Notes: a model not told the origin generated them from the letters alone. A stretch of DNA of 64,000 nucleotides from Corticium candelabrum (GCF_963422355.1 NC_085093.1:6066325-6130324); one strand, 5' to 3'. Shown: positions 1 through 9,600, counted from the stretch's first letter. A program made the numbers and translations.

Positions 1-168
1 GTAATGAGGCTTGCACAAGCTAGAAATAGCTGGCGCGGCAAACGCAGCGCGTGGTTTGACTTAATGGGACACTACCACGCATATGGCAAAGTCAGCCCAA
101 CTACTAAAACCTTATCATACCATTTCTTTCAAATTTACTCTACTATACTGTAATAGCAGTACTTTAAG
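1..168. repeat. Truncated copy of a dispersed repeat (family R)
   Basis: This stretch closely matches about 20,310-20,478 and about 26,880-27,050 in the same window. All three contain a shared block reading from 'aggcttg' through 'tttactctactatactgtaatagca'-like sequence. The copy is cut by the window edge on the left and diverges abruptly after about position 168. No coding capacity was recognised. It is part of a longer repeat seen more fully at 19,771-20,600. Confidence 0.7.
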
Positions 169-429
169 GTAGTCTCGACATGCGCGTATTCTTAGCTAGC
201 CGTAGATAGAGGAAATTTCGTGATGTCGGCGAATGGCAAATTTACGAGCGTACAAGGAAGGTCAATCACAGACGCCTGTTACCTGCAAAGGGCTCCTGCT
301 AAATCCGACGCCGAACGAAGATATAGACTGTTGAATAAGAGGTATCTGAGGCTGTGCGAACGTCGCGTCGCTTTGACAACGTCGTCTTTCTCCGTTTCGC
401 TTCTAGTTGTACTTTGATGTAAGGGAATG

Positions 430-1323
430 CCGAAGACATGATGACGTAGAGGAAATAATGCTCCTTCATGTGCCCCGGCTGAGATTACCGAACAATTAAT
501 TAATTTGGGTTGGTCTGGGTGTGATGCAATTTTTTTCACCATATCACTCTTCTTCATTTCACTCACATCTATTCACCTTTCTATTAAAACTTGCCTCAAA
601 CCATTGGGAACACCCTATGAATTTATCATGCTCTGGAAGACATCTCTAATTGAGTGTCATGCATTATTGGTTGACCTCTTCAAGGATGCACATTCATTTT
701 ATTTACAACTAAAGCATTATCAGACTCAGCTGTGTGATTTGAGCTTTGGTCAAATATCAAAGGAGATCATATCTATCCTTTGGATACTTGACTTCAGCAA
801 TTTCGCCTGCAGTTCTAACATTAACTAAGAATTTCTCTCCCGTCCAATGACCGTCTCTATTTTCTCCATATTCAATTATAACACGAGCCTCTTTAGCAAT
901 TAAAGGATTGTGCTCTTTGGCACTTAAAAACTCTTCATTACTTAGTCTAAAGAAACCATTGCATTTATCGATAAAGTCGCTAATCATGACGCCCGCACCT
1001 CTCGACTTTGGCCTGATCGTTTTCTGATCAGGCTGTATCCAAACAAACTTCTGGTCATCATTTGCCTAAAAAATTGACTCATCATGGAATATTACCGCTA
1101 AGCACTTGGCTGCTGATGGGCAGCCAACTTGGACAGGCTGCAGCTGTTCTGGCAACACATCAGATACATGAAGAGGCGGGAGATGACTAGATTCTAGTTC
1201 GTGCAGTTTAATTACAAACATATTTCTTTCCTTTACTACATCTTCTCTCTCGTGGCCATCTATATACACTCCCTGAATACAGTGCGGGACAGCATACATC
1301 CCCCCCTCCAATGCGCATGTCAT
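430..1323 (-). pseudogene. Broken Tc1/IS630-type DDE transposase-like gene
   Basis: Read on the minus strand, this is a chain of conserved blocks from a DDE-endonuclease gene common in animal genomes. In order they are GVYIDGHEREDVV, IFHDESIF, a QKFVWIQPDQKTIRPKSRGAG block joined to MISDFIDKCNGFFRLS, VIIEYGENRDGHWT, FDQSSNHTAESDNAL, then GVPNGLRQVL. The IFHDES and FDxSSxH motifs fit the first two acidic residues of a Tc1/mariner-IS630 catalytic core, and the terminal NPIE-type block was not found. A stop codon follows IFHDESIF (near 1,066), another disruption lies near 756, and further stops and shifts follow to about 430. It is a remnant that cannot make a full protein. Confidence 0.75.
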
Positions 1324-2051
1324 TCGTTAACGCGCACAGTTTAAATTTGGTTTGGCCTACCTATTTCAAATTTGGTCCAGTGGTGTACAAGTTTATTAGC
1401 TACAACGAACCAGCTTAATTTGATAAAGGGAAGAGTTTCGTTCTCTCAAGGCGAGAATAGTGGAGATGCCTCCTCAGATTGCCGTATTTTCCTACGGAAA
1501 ATAGAAATATTGCCGTAGATGATTAAGAACTTGATGAAAGATTGTCACCGTGATTTTGACTCTAAGTAGACGTGGTTGGTTTAAAGTGGGTGTGCCAGTA
1601 GTTTGCTGAGTGCGCACCCTCTCCAAGTACGCCTGGTTACGCCACTGAATGCCACGCTCTGTTAAGACAATCCTTAGACCTTTCGGAATTCCATCCTCGG
1701 TGACAAGTTTCTGTTCTTTCCCTGATACACGGTGTCCCTCATAGATGGTTGCTTATAAATGTCTACAAATACGCAGGGCCAATTTTCTAACGTGAGCTAA
1801 ATTTGGATGATATATGCTGTACCGCACTGTAGCGTATCTGCTGAACTTTCTGTCTAGGCACTTTCACGTTCAGTGGAAGAAATGTCAACTTTGTTTCATA
1901 GAGACTAGTCTGTAGTATGCTCAGCGCAAATACTGTACTAAGTACTTTTGCATTGCTACCTAAGACAAATTTAGGTAGCAATTAAATTTTGTAAGATTGA
2001 AGCTGTACGAAAATACCGAAATTAAATCGCTACCGAAAAATTCTTGATTTA
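1324..2051. other. No recognised gene
   Basis: This is intergenic sequence between two transposon remnants. Short ORFs occur on both strands but none carries a motif I recognise. No clear repeat structure was seen. Confidence 0.5.
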
Positions 2052-2122
2052 CAGTACACTGTATATCCGGGATATAGACTATCGCGTTAGCATATAATTG
2101 CTCTTCGGTAAGCTACCGTACC
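2052..2122. repeat. Short fragment of repeat family R
   Basis: The block around 'ccgggatatagactatcgcg' and the following 'catataattgctcttcgg' recurs near 19,879-19,945 and 26,341-26,405. Here it is cut off exactly at the left end of the hAT element at 2,123. This suggests that the hAT element inserted into, or was joined to, a copy of this repeat. Confidence 0.65.
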
Positions 2123-2441
2123 CAGGGGCGTACGCAGAGGGGGTTCGAGGGGGTTCGGACGAACCCCCTCTAGGCGCTAGGTAATGGCGGAATTCGAATT
2201 AGGCAATGCCGCATGAGCGCAACTACACAGCACCATTACATATGGGGACAGCAGAAGACACAACGAGACTCCCGATTTTGGATACATTGAAATTATCTGT
2301 AAAAAATAATATAAATCTATAAAGTAGTACAGCACTTAACTTTTCGGCGCGCCTATTACTGGATCTACAAAGCCGAGATGAAGTTTATGTAACTCATGCG
2401 CTTGCACGGTGTTGATTACGGTTCTCCGAGGACAAGCTAAA

Positions 2442-4964
2442 ATGGCGCATCAACAGAGCATTGCAGCGTTCTTCCGTGCGGCTCATAAAAGGCCATCAAG
2501 CGAAGCTGGTCGACTCGATGCGGGCGGTGAGCAACATAATGATCGTGAGGACTGCCAGCCACCGAACCGACGGCCACGGCTTTGCTCTGTGTTGACTGAG
2601 GAAAGCAACAGCCACCCGACGTCAAATCTAGACACTCAGGTCCAAGACACGGTGAGGGAGAATGCCACGACGTGCACGGATTTCGTTGGTCGCCCATTTG
2701 ACGTAGGTCTCACTATCAAGATTGGAATGTCAGTCAAAGAAGTGTCCACAGCCGTTTCAGCGCTTTCCGGAGGTGAGAAGTACAAATTACTCTTTAGGCA
2801 TACTTCGCCGCCTACCGTACTGCCTTCTACTCGTTCGTATGGCTGTAACCGCAAGTTTAACACGGATTGGCTTACTAAATACTCGTGGCTAGTCTACAGC
2901 CCAGCCAATGATGCTGTGTATTGTGCACCATGCGCTCTGTTGTGTTCAGAGAAGACTCGTGCTGACAAAGGCCTCTTTGTAAACGTGCCTTTTCGCAACT
3001 GGGTGAAGCTGAGCGAGTCGCTGGCAGCTCATGCAAAACACACGTATCATGCTCACTGCATGGACGAAGCAGATACATTCAGAGCAGTTGTAGATAACCC
3101 TGATTCTAGACTTGATGTTATGGTACGCACGGTACTGCAAGATCGCTTGACCACAAATAAGCATATTTTGCAACAGATAGTTCGTGCCATACTGTATTTG
3201 ACGAAACAAGGATTAGCACTGCGTGGACACCGAGAAGGGATTTCATCCAGCAGTAATCCTGGAAATTTCTTGGCATTGCTTAAGAACCAAGCTGCTAATG
3301 ATGCAGTCTTGAAGAAGCACCTGGAACAGCCCTTGGCACGGAATGGTACATACCTGTCACCAAGGTCACAGAATGATATAATGGGTATTATCAGTTTTGA
3401 CATTATTCGCGCAAAAATTGTTGAGGAAGTGAAAGAGGCCAAGTTTTATGCTGTGTTGGCAGATGAAATTTCCAGTCACAATGTGGAACACTTGGCTGTT
3501 TGCCTGAGGTTTGTAGATGCGTCTGGTGAGATACGAGAAGAATTTGTTTCATTCGTAAAAATGGTACGAGTTCGTGCTGTTGATATTGAACAGGCTATCA
3601 CTGGACTTCTGACAAACCTTGGTCTTTCACTTGAGGATCTCCGTGGACAGGGTTATGATGGAGCGTCAACAATGAGTGGAGAGAAGTCAGGTGTTCAGAG
3701 AAGAATTCTAGACAAGCAGCCAAAGGCAGTATACACTCACTGTTCCGGTCATTCCCTCAACCTTGTAATAGCACAAGCCTGTGCAGAGCCATGCGTCCGA
3801 AATTGTATTTCTGTCATCAAGGCCATCACTCTTTGGATTAGAGCATCACCAAAGAGGGAAGGTCTACTAAAGCAAGTATGTGAAAGGCAACAGCAAGCTG
3901 GAGCAGCACATGGCTCTCCTCTGCTTAATGTTTGTATAACCAGATGGGTGGAGAATATTGATGGGTGGCAGCGCTTCATGCAGTGTCATCCATACCTAGT
4001 AGAGCTGTGCGAAGTAATAATTTATGGGAGTAGACACTACGCCATGTTTAGTGACGGATTCTCTGCTGATGACAAGAAGGATGCGGTTGCGCATTTAAAG
4101 TCCTTGGAATCCTTCTCTTTTATTTATGCAATGGTTGTTTTGCACCGTACGCTCTCGTACGTTCGAGAACCCATTAAAAGGTTGCAGGGAGTTTCTCAAG
4201 ATCTCTACTCTGGCTTGATGATGATAGAAGATTGTCAGAAAGAGCTTCTTAGCATACGTTTCAACGCAGATGAACTGACTGCATTTTCAGACAGAATTTA
4301 CAACCACAGTTGCTGCCTTGCTGCTAAGTCTGATATTGCTCCAGTTGTGCCCAGAACTTGCCAACGGCAGCAGCATCGTTCTAAGTATCAATGCTCTGAT
4401 CCCAAGCAGTACTTTAAAGTTACAGTTCTCCTGCCCTTTTTAGATCATTTGCTTGCAGACTTGAAAGCCCGATTTGCAAAGCATGTGCAGAAAGTTGCTA
4501 GACTACAATCACTCCTGCCGTCTTCTATCAGTGAAACATCATCTTTTCAGGACATTGAAGAGGCTGTAATATTCTACAGTGCTGACTTGCCGAACCCTGA
4601 CATTGTTGATGAGGAATTTGTTCGTTGGAAGAGAAAATGGCTCAACATTCCTCCGCAGTCTCGTTCCCAATCTCTGAAAGACTGCCTGGCTCCTGGTGTC
4701 TGCACAATGCCAAACCTGCGTGTCCTTATGCAGCTTTTTGCAACACTGCCTCTGAGCACTTGTTCCTGTGAGCGATCCGGTTCTGCTCTGCGACGGCTCA
4801 ACACCTACCTGCGCAGCACTCAGAGTGAAGACCGTCTTGCTGCTGCAGCTCTCATCCACGTCAACTACGCTACACCTGTTGATATTAACCACGTCTGCAA
4901 ACTGTTTATGCAGAAACATCCACGTAGAATTGAAGCACCTAGTATGCTGTTTGATAACTCTTGA
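2442..4964 (+). CDS. hAT transposase, ZMYM1-like (TTF zinc finger + DUF4371 + dimerisation domain)
   Basis: The protein is about 840 residues from the ATG at 2,442, which has a good context (aaaATGG). The frame stays open 33 bases further upstream to a non-ATG codon. The N-terminus MAHQQSIAAFF contains QxxIxxFF, the PCNA-interacting (PIP) box pattern. Next come a TTF-type zinc-finger region (FNTDWLTKYSWLVYS, then CAPCALLC and HAKHTYH) and the DUF4371 RNase-H-like core with VLADEISSHNVEHLAVC, GQGYDGASTMSG and THCSGHSLNL. The C-terminal dimerisation block holds CERSGSALRRLNTYLRS. The expected D, D and E residues (LADE, YDGAS, CERS) are all present. No internal stop or frameshift was seen. The gene lies between matching element ends, so its product should cut and paste this element. 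Confidence 0.88.
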   Translation: MAHQQSIAAFFRAAHKRPSSEAGRLDAGGEQHNDREDCQPPNRRPRLCSVLTEESNSHPTSNLDTQVQDTVRENATTCTDFVGRPFDVGLTIKIGMSVKEVSTAVSALSGGEKYKLLFRHTSPPTVLPSTRSYGCNRKFNTDWLTKYSWLVYSPANDAVYCAPCALLCSEKTRADKGLFVNVPFRNWVKLSESLAAHAKHTYHAHCMDEADTFRAVVDNPDSRLDVMVRTVLQDRLTTNKHILQQIVRAILYLTKQGLALRGHREGISSSSNPGNFLALLKNQAANDAVLKKHLEQPLARNGTYLSPRSQNDIMGIISFDIIRAKIVEEVKEAKFYAVLADEISSHNVEHLAVCLRFVDASGEIREEFVSFVKMVRVRAVDIEQAITGLLTNLGLSLEDLRGQGYDGASTMSGEKSGVQRRILDKQPKAVYTHCSGHSLNLVIAQACAEPCVRNCISVIKAITLWIRASPKREGLLKQVCERQQQAGAAHGSPLLNVCITRWVENIDGWQRFMQCHPYLVELCEVIIYGSRHYAMFSDGFSADDKKDAVAHLKSLESFSFIYAMVVLHRTLSYVREPIKRLQGVSQDLYSGLMMIEDCQKELLSIRFNADELTAFSDRIYNHSCCLAAKSDIAPVVPRTCQRQQHRSKYQCSDPKQYFKVTVLLPFLDHLLADLKARFAKHVQKVARLQSLLPSSISETSSFQDIEEAVIFYSADLPNPDIVDEEFVRWKRKWLNIPPQSRSQSLKDCLAPGVCTMPNLRVLMQLFATLPLSTCSCERSGSALRRLNTYLRSTQSEDRLAAAALIHVNYATPVDINHVCKLFMQKHPRRIEAPSMLFDNS

Positions 4965-5092
4965 TGTTGAGCAAGTTATTTGCTTTCTAATAGTTTCATT
5001 TACCCAATTAACAGTTAGTCTCACAGCACGTATTGCTAAGATTAAAGAAGGTCATGGTGTGTTTGACTGCCAAAAATAGAACAGTTGTAATC

Positions 5093-5176
5093 AAGTTGTG
5101 AACCCCCCTTGGATAATTCCTGCGTACGCCCCTGAAGTTACGAACCCCCTCTAGAGAAATCCTGCGTACGCCCCTG
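5093..5176. repeat. Duplicated right terminus of hAT-1
   Basis: Two consecutive 42-bp units (about 5,093-5,134 and 5,135-5,176) each run from an 'aaccccc' block to the complete inverted-repeat end CTGCGTACGCCCCTG. Either end could serve as the right terminus. This could be a local tandem duplication, or the remnant end of a second element abutting the first. Confidence 0.75.
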
Positions 5177-5246
5177 CCGTCTAAGCTCACTTTTTAGTGA
5201 ACACGCCCACAAACTAGGTTTCGTGCTCCTCCCAGTCGATCAAATC

Positions 5247-5261
5247 CTGTATCCGCCACTG
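5247..5261. repeat. Solitary hAT-like right terminus
   Basis: The sequence CCTGTATCCGCCACTG, read in reverse complement, starts CAGTGGCGGAT, a typical hAT terminus. No matching left end was found nearby. A similar orphan end sits at about 46,785-46,801, at the start of the paralogous segment. Confidence 0.4.
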
Positions 5262-5324
5262 ATATCCGTGCTACATCGTGATATCGCCCAGCAATGAACT
5301 AACTATTACTAAACCCAACAGCAC

Positions 5325-6141
5325 AGCAGCTCTTGACCATCTCTAGCAGACAATGGACCGGGACCGCGCGCTATTATCAGAATGAGAAGGCTTGACTGAC
5401 AACTTGCCACTGAAAATGGCGGCGGCAACGAATCACGTGGCCTAGTGAAGCCATGTGAACCTCTATTCTAAACACAATACAACAGAGGCATATAAAAGGT
5501 TTCACAAGTTCAAAATTGCTATTCCCAAGTTTAAGACTAGCTACATATACAAACACGCCAAAACATCTTTTTCGACAAAGACAGTTTCGGCTAGGGATTG
5601 GGTCTAACACGGCGATGTCGTCGCCCTCTAAACGTTATATTTACATCTACTTAACTCATTATCAAAGGCTCAAACTGTTAAGAAACGTCGCTCAACCGCA
5701 ACTCTGGTGAAACGATCGTGTCGTGGAGGCAGCCATGACACATTTCACATATACCCCGGATATACCAACCTCCCGGATCTGCATACAAAACCCTTAGAAA
5801 AAGAATCAGCTGTAGTACTGTTCTAATTTTCTAAAGTTCCCACAAAGAATTCTTGCTCTATATATTATACGTGTGGCTAGACACAGACACAAATTTCTGT
5901 AGCGCACGTTACTACTCCAATACCGCACGTGCTGCACGTGTGAATGTTACTAAAATGTACGTGCCTTACTTACGAAATATACGGGCTTCATTAGCGAAAC
6001 CGCACGAAACATTATGTCTAAAACAGTCCGGTGTCTAGAAGATGGCTGTTCGTACAAATGCGCACGAGTCGCACAGTTGAAGATGCATCTAGCTAGAACG
6101 GATGCATTGTTTCACTACAGACAAAAACCTTCACTTTCTAA
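5325..6141. repeat. Duplicated segment D, copy A, left part
   Basis: This matches 46,812-47,635 along its length. Shared blocks include 'cttgaccatctct', 'acaacttgccact', 'aaaatggcggcgg', 'acgaatcacgtggc', 'cgcacgtg' and the small zinc-finger reading frame near the end. The copy is interrupted at 6,142 by the Harbinger element and resumes at 9,094. Divergence is moderate, so the duplication is not recent. It may be a low-copy transposon or a segmental duplication. Confidence 0.8.
6014..6141 (+). pseudogene. Zinc-finger-like leader exon in segment D, cut by Harbinger-1
   Basis: The frame begins MSKTVRCLEDGCSYKCARVA and continues with QLKMHL. The paralog at 47,509 reads MSEKVWCLEDGCSFQCARVA then QLRMHRERMH, so the Cys pattern and QLxMH are conserved between copies. 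The spacing resembles a C2H2-type finger (C-x4-C ... H). Harbinger-1 inserted just downstream at 6,142, so the frame now reads into the transposon. Whether this exon belongs to a host gene or to a transposon is not clear. Confidence 0.4.
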
Positions 6142-6159
6142 TAGCCCGTTCACACTAGC
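6142..6159. repeat. Harbinger-1 left terminal inverted repeat
   Basis: TAGCCCGTTCACACTAGC, perfect inverted match to 9,076-9,093, preceded by the TAA target duplication. Confidence 0.95.
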
Positions 6160-6348
6160 ACGTCTTCGAAGCCGAGCCGAGCCAGCCCGGGCCAGCTCGG
6201 GCCAGAGACTCGAGCCAGCCCCCGTTCACACTGCTTGTGGCGTTAACGGCTAGCCCGATTAGTAGGCGTGTGTTTTGGCACGCGCGCTACCTTAATATAA
6301 TTACCTTAGATAGCTCAAACTGCACGCGCTAGTACCGTACTAAGTGCT

Positions 6349-7687
6349 ATGGATCGACAACAAGCTGCGCGCCTTTTCTTCTCCCTCGTGGTTCGTCAGT
6401 CAAACGCAGAAATGCATATGGTGTCTACGAGAAGAGCGTCAAGCAGGAGAAGATGTCGCATCCACCCTTCATTTCTTCGTCGGCAGCTGCAGCGGCGGGA
6501 AACCTGGACTACTTTAGCGTTGCTTTTAGTTCTGGTCAACTCTGCTTCTCCAGAACGACAGATATGGAGCTACCCCAGGTAATGAGTATCCAAATAATTG
6601 TAAGCTGTCATAACTCTCAATTGATTGATTTCTGGATGCGTATAGGTCAAGTGACTGGTGGGACTTTGTCGTGCAGAGGACATTCTCTGCACGTGACTGG
6701 AAAGAAAATTTTAGAATGTGTAGAGAGACGTTTTTGTATTTGTGTGAGAAGTTGAGGCACGAGATAGAACCTGAGGTGACACATTTAAGAGCCTCTATCT
6801 GCATTGAGAAGCGAGTCGCAGTCACAGTCTGGTACTTGGCAACAAACGTGGAGTACCGTACAATATCCCACCTGTTTGGCATTGGCAGATCAACTGTCTG
6901 CTCCATTGTTCACAGTACGTGTCGAGCTATCGTTCATTGTCTTATGTCTGGTTACATCACGTTTCCTACTGGAGAAATGCTAACAGATGTAGTAAAGGGA
7001 TTTTCCCAGTCCTTCAATTTTCCCCAGTGTGCAGGAGCAATTGATGGATGTCACATTCCAGTTTCTCCACCAGCGCTCAATCACACCGACTACTATAACA
7101 GAAAGGGATGGTACTCCGTGATTTTACAGGCTGTTGTAGATCATAAATATCTGTTTCGGGATATAAATGTTGGCTGGCCAGGAAGTGTGCACGATGCAAG
7201 GGTCTTGGCCAATTCCTCTATATTTCAGAACGCAGAAAGTGGATTGATATTGAATGAACAGCAGAAAGAAATTGAAGGGTGCACCATACCTGTGTTTCTT
7301 GTTGGTGATTCTGCTTATCCCCTGAAGAATTGGCTCCTTAAACCGTTTCCACATAATGACCACCTGACTGACGAAAAGAAGAACTTTAACTATCGAATTT
7401 CAAAAGCTAGAATAGTTGTGGAGAATGCGTTTGGTCGCCTGAAAGCTCGATGGAGGCGTTTAATGAAAAAGAACGACATGCAAATTAGGCATGTCCAGCA
7501 TGTTATAGCTGCCTGCTGTGTCCTCCATAATGTGTGTGAAATACATGGGGATTCATTTGATGATGACTGGATGGAAGAGACTGATTTGCAACTTCAACAT
7601 GCTGAAACGCACACTGTCAGAGATACTGTCAATGATCGTACAGCAGCAATTCGAGAGACTCTAGTTCCACACTTGGCAAATAGTTAA
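6349..7687 (+). CDS. Harbinger transposase (HARBI1-like), two exons
   Basis: Exon 1 runs 6,349-6,578 and exon 2 runs 6,646-7,687. A 67-bp intron starts gtaatg and ends tatag, and the joined reading frame gives about 423 residues. The joint restores the family block SSDWWDFVVQRTF then SARDWKENFRM. The DDE core is complete: AIDGCH for the first Asp, GWPGSVHDARVL for the second, and ARIVVENAFGRLK for the Glu. A helix-turn-helix-like stretch (RTISHLFGIGRSTVCSIVH) precedes it. Exon 2 alone has no ATG near its start, only GTG, which supports the splice. The enzyme excises and inserts the element together with the Myb/SANT partner. Confidence 0.9.
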
Positions 7688-7739
7688 TTAATTAATTAAT
7701 TAGTGAAGTAGGTGTGATGTGGTCTTCCAATCTATTTTC

Positions 7740-7830
7740 TCGAATTTAACTTCACTGAACACTGTAACTTGATTGAACTGTCTGTCTGTCTGTTTCTCTC
7801 GCTGTCCGTCTGTCTGTATTTGAGGTCAAG
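7740..7830. repeat. CTGT-rich simple repeat between the Harbinger genes
   Basis: Runs of ctgtctgt and ctctcgctgtc lie between the convergent ends of the transposase and the Myb/SANT gene. Nothing else was recognised here. Confidence 0.6.
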
Positions 7831-7878
7831 AATCTCAGTAATATCATTAATTAACAAAGAACAACTGAAAAGTCAGAT

Positions 7879-8805
7879 CTATTCTTGTTGGGAAGGCCTG
7901 TAAGGACCACTGTCTTCCAGCAAATTGGAAAAGCCCCAGGGTTGAGTGAACTGGCCTGAGTGTTGGGTGAATTGACCTGATGGTTGGTTTCCAAACCCTA
8001 CCATCATCTGCATCATTTGCAGCTGAAACTCCCTTTCTTCCCTTCTTCTTCTCTCTTCGTACTGTCTTCCCTCCCTTCTTTTTCTCTCGGCATACTCTCT
8101 TTCTTCTCTCAATCTTGCATCCTCAAGCTTCAGTCGTTTCTCTTCTAAATCGATTAGAAGTACTGAGTCTGCCTCTCTAATTTCTTTCATGCCAGCCATT
8201 ATTGTCTGCATCATGTCTTTCATTCTATCTCTAGTCTTGCCTTGCCCCTCCCGTGCTCTCTTCGTTCCGTTTCTCTTTTGCTTTGCAGCTGTGGGTGTAT
8301 TGGCAACAGGAGAAGACGGACATACTGAGCTTGTTGGGGTAGATCTACTTGTAGTCCCTGTTGAGGAACAATTACTGAGGGCAAGTTCTCCCACACAGCT
8401 TTCATCACCGTAGTCATCGAGCTCAATACCTTGACTGCCACTTGCATCGCTGTCTACAGCTGTAACGTCGGTATGCGCAGGATTATTCGTACTCTCAAGC
8501 ACAATAGGCGGGCAAGTCGCTGGCTTATGACCTAAAATGGCGTCCATTGCCTCAAAAATCCTACTTGAGCGGCGTGCTCTCCCACTCTCATTGTTGTTGT
8601 CCTTTACTTTTCTATAGTCGGTCTTCAATTTTTTGATCTTCTCTCGACACTGCGTGCCTGACCGGTTGTATCCTTCTTCCTGCATACGCGCTGCAAGCTT
8701 TGCGTACACTTCTTTATTGCGCGCACAACCTTCAATTTGAACTTGTACACTCTCTTCCCCCCAAAGATCAATCAAAAGAAGGGTTTCTTGTTCTGTCCAC
8801 GCCAT
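7879..8805 (-). CDS. Harbinger Myb/SANT-like DNA-binding partner protein
   Basis: A 308-residue ORF starts from the ATG at 8,805. Residues about 1-95 match a Myb/SANT-like (MADF/trihelix-type) domain: MAWTEQETLLLIDLWGEE, YAKLAARMQEEGYNRSGTQC and REKIKKLKTDYRKVKD carry the spaced Trp/aromatic core. The middle is acidic and Ser/Thr-rich with a basic KQKRNGTKRAREG stretch, a possible nuclear signal. The C-terminal third is a highly charged Arg/Glu coiled coil. In Harbinger elements this second protein is known to help the transposase enter the nucleus and bind the ends. It lies convergent to the transposase and inside the same inverted repeats. Confidence 0.88.
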   Translation of the reverse strand: MAWTEQETLLLIDLWGEESVQVQIEGCARNKEVYAKLAARMQEEGYNRSGTQCREKIKKLKTDYRKVKDNNNESGRARRSSRIFEAMDAILGHKPATCPPIVLESTNNPAHTDVTAVDSDASGSQGIELDDYGDESCVGELALSNCSSTGTTSRSTPTSSVCPSSPVANTPTAAKQKRNGTKRAREGQGKTRDRMKDMMQTIMAGMKEIREADSVLLIDLEEKRLKLEDARLREEREYAERKRREGRQYEERRRREEREFQLQMMQMMVGFGNQPSGQFTQHSGQFTQPWGFSNLLEDSGPYRPSQQE

Positions 8806-9075
8806 AGTGATGTATAATAGCTAGATTGACACTTTACGCTCATCCTAAAAGAATGCAATTGATATGCATGCTTACCGTCTGCCGCCTGCTGTAGCGTCCA
8901 GCCCAGCCCCGTTACCGTTCACACTACATAAACGAGCGGAGCCGAGCGGAGCCGAGCCGAGCTGGCCCGGCAAGTTGGGGTGGGCCAGCTCAGCCCGGCT
9001 CGGCTCGGCCCACGTTCACACTACACCTTTCAACCGAGCTGGCCCGGGTCAGCCCGGGCTGGCCCGCTTAAAAAC

Positions 9076-9093
9076 GCTAGTGTGAACGGGCTA
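9076..9093. repeat. Harbinger-1 right terminal inverted repeat
   Basis: GCTAGTGTGAACGGGCTA, exact reverse complement of 6,142-6,159, followed by the TAA target duplication. Confidence 0.95.
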
Positions 9094-9600
9094 TAAGATT
9101 TTACAGGTACAGTTTTTCAAAAAAGTTTAAATCGATGAAGTTCCGTATTTAAACAACCTGAATGTGTGCGCATAAAATGTTTATTATATGTACATACATA
9201 TTTATTTGTTTATCTATGTAAATAGTATTTATTTATTTACTTATATATTTATTTGTTTATATATTTACTTATTTATTTGTTTATTCATTGATTCTATTTC
9301 TGTCAAAAGCACTTCCATCATCACAATAAAATCTAGCTACCATATAGGCTGCAGTAGCCTGTCAGAGTTCTAATGACATTGCATTCCCAAAAAAACGGCG
9401 AAGATGGCATGTTAGCTGGCTCAGTTGACTTTTTCCATACAATGCTGATAATTTTGTCACTAATTATGTCAGAGTTCTCCTACTGCGAACATACTGCCAA
9501 CTGGATTGTCCAGGTTCTCCTGAATTGGTTGCAGGGCATATTAGTCACATCATTCATTCATATATATTTGAGAGATATTGCCATCGCAACTGATAAATGT
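9094..9600. repeat. Duplicated segment D, copy A, right part
   Basis: The match to locus B resumes immediately after the Harbinger element: 'gattttacaggtacag' here against 'gattttacaagtacag' at 47,634. It continues through 'aacaacctgaatgtgtgcgc', an AT-rich TATT-repeat stretch, and on to about 9,555 (48,105 in the other copy). The TATT-rich tract at 9,190-9,290 makes low-complexity ORFs that are not genes. Confidence 0.8.
9373..9560 (-). pseudogene. Second, shorter copy of a retrotransposon tail (minus strand)
   Basis: On the minus strand the blocks FRRTWTIQLAVCSQ and ENSDIISDKIISI align with FKRDWSIRLAVCLQ and ENAQMIHNKILSI of the neighbouring fragment at 9,642-10,240. A third related copy lies at about 47,930-48,070. 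It is too short and too interrupted to encode a protein. Confidence 0.5.

Larger units (their letters stand above)
2123..5176 (+). mobile_element. hAT-1: hAT-superfamily DNA transposon (ZMYM/DUF4371 type)
   Basis: The left end CAGGGGCGTACGCAG (2,123-2,137) is matched by its exact reverse complement at 5,162-5,176 and again at 5,120-5,134. These 15-bp perfect terminal inverted repeats frame a single long transposase ORF. Both ends carry a G/C-run subterminal motif (gggggttcg on the left, gaaccccct on the right). The flanking 8 bp (ACCGTACC on the left, CCGTCTAA on the right) do not form a convincing target duplication, so the original flank may be lost. Element length is about 3.05 kb, normal for hAT. 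Confidence 0.85.
6142..9093. mobile_element. Harbinger-1: apparently complete PIF/Harbinger transposon
   Basis: The ends TAGCCCGTTCACACTAGC (6,142-6,159) and its exact reverse complement (9,076-9,093) are 18-bp perfect inverted repeats. They are flanked on both sides by TAA (6,139-6,141 and 9,094-9,096), the 3-bp TWA-type duplication known for this superfamily. Inside both ends lie GC-rich subterminal blocks with repeated gagcc/ggcccg words and further 'gttcacact' copies. The element carries the two genes expected of an autonomous Harbinger, arranged convergently: a DDE transposase and a Myb/SANT-like protein. Both look open, and total length is 2,952 bp. Confidence 0.95.

Noticed and set aside
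9188..9373. Tyr/Ile-rich ORF as a membrane protein
   Set aside because: It is a TATT-type low-complexity tract; the paralogous locus has a different reading frame there.
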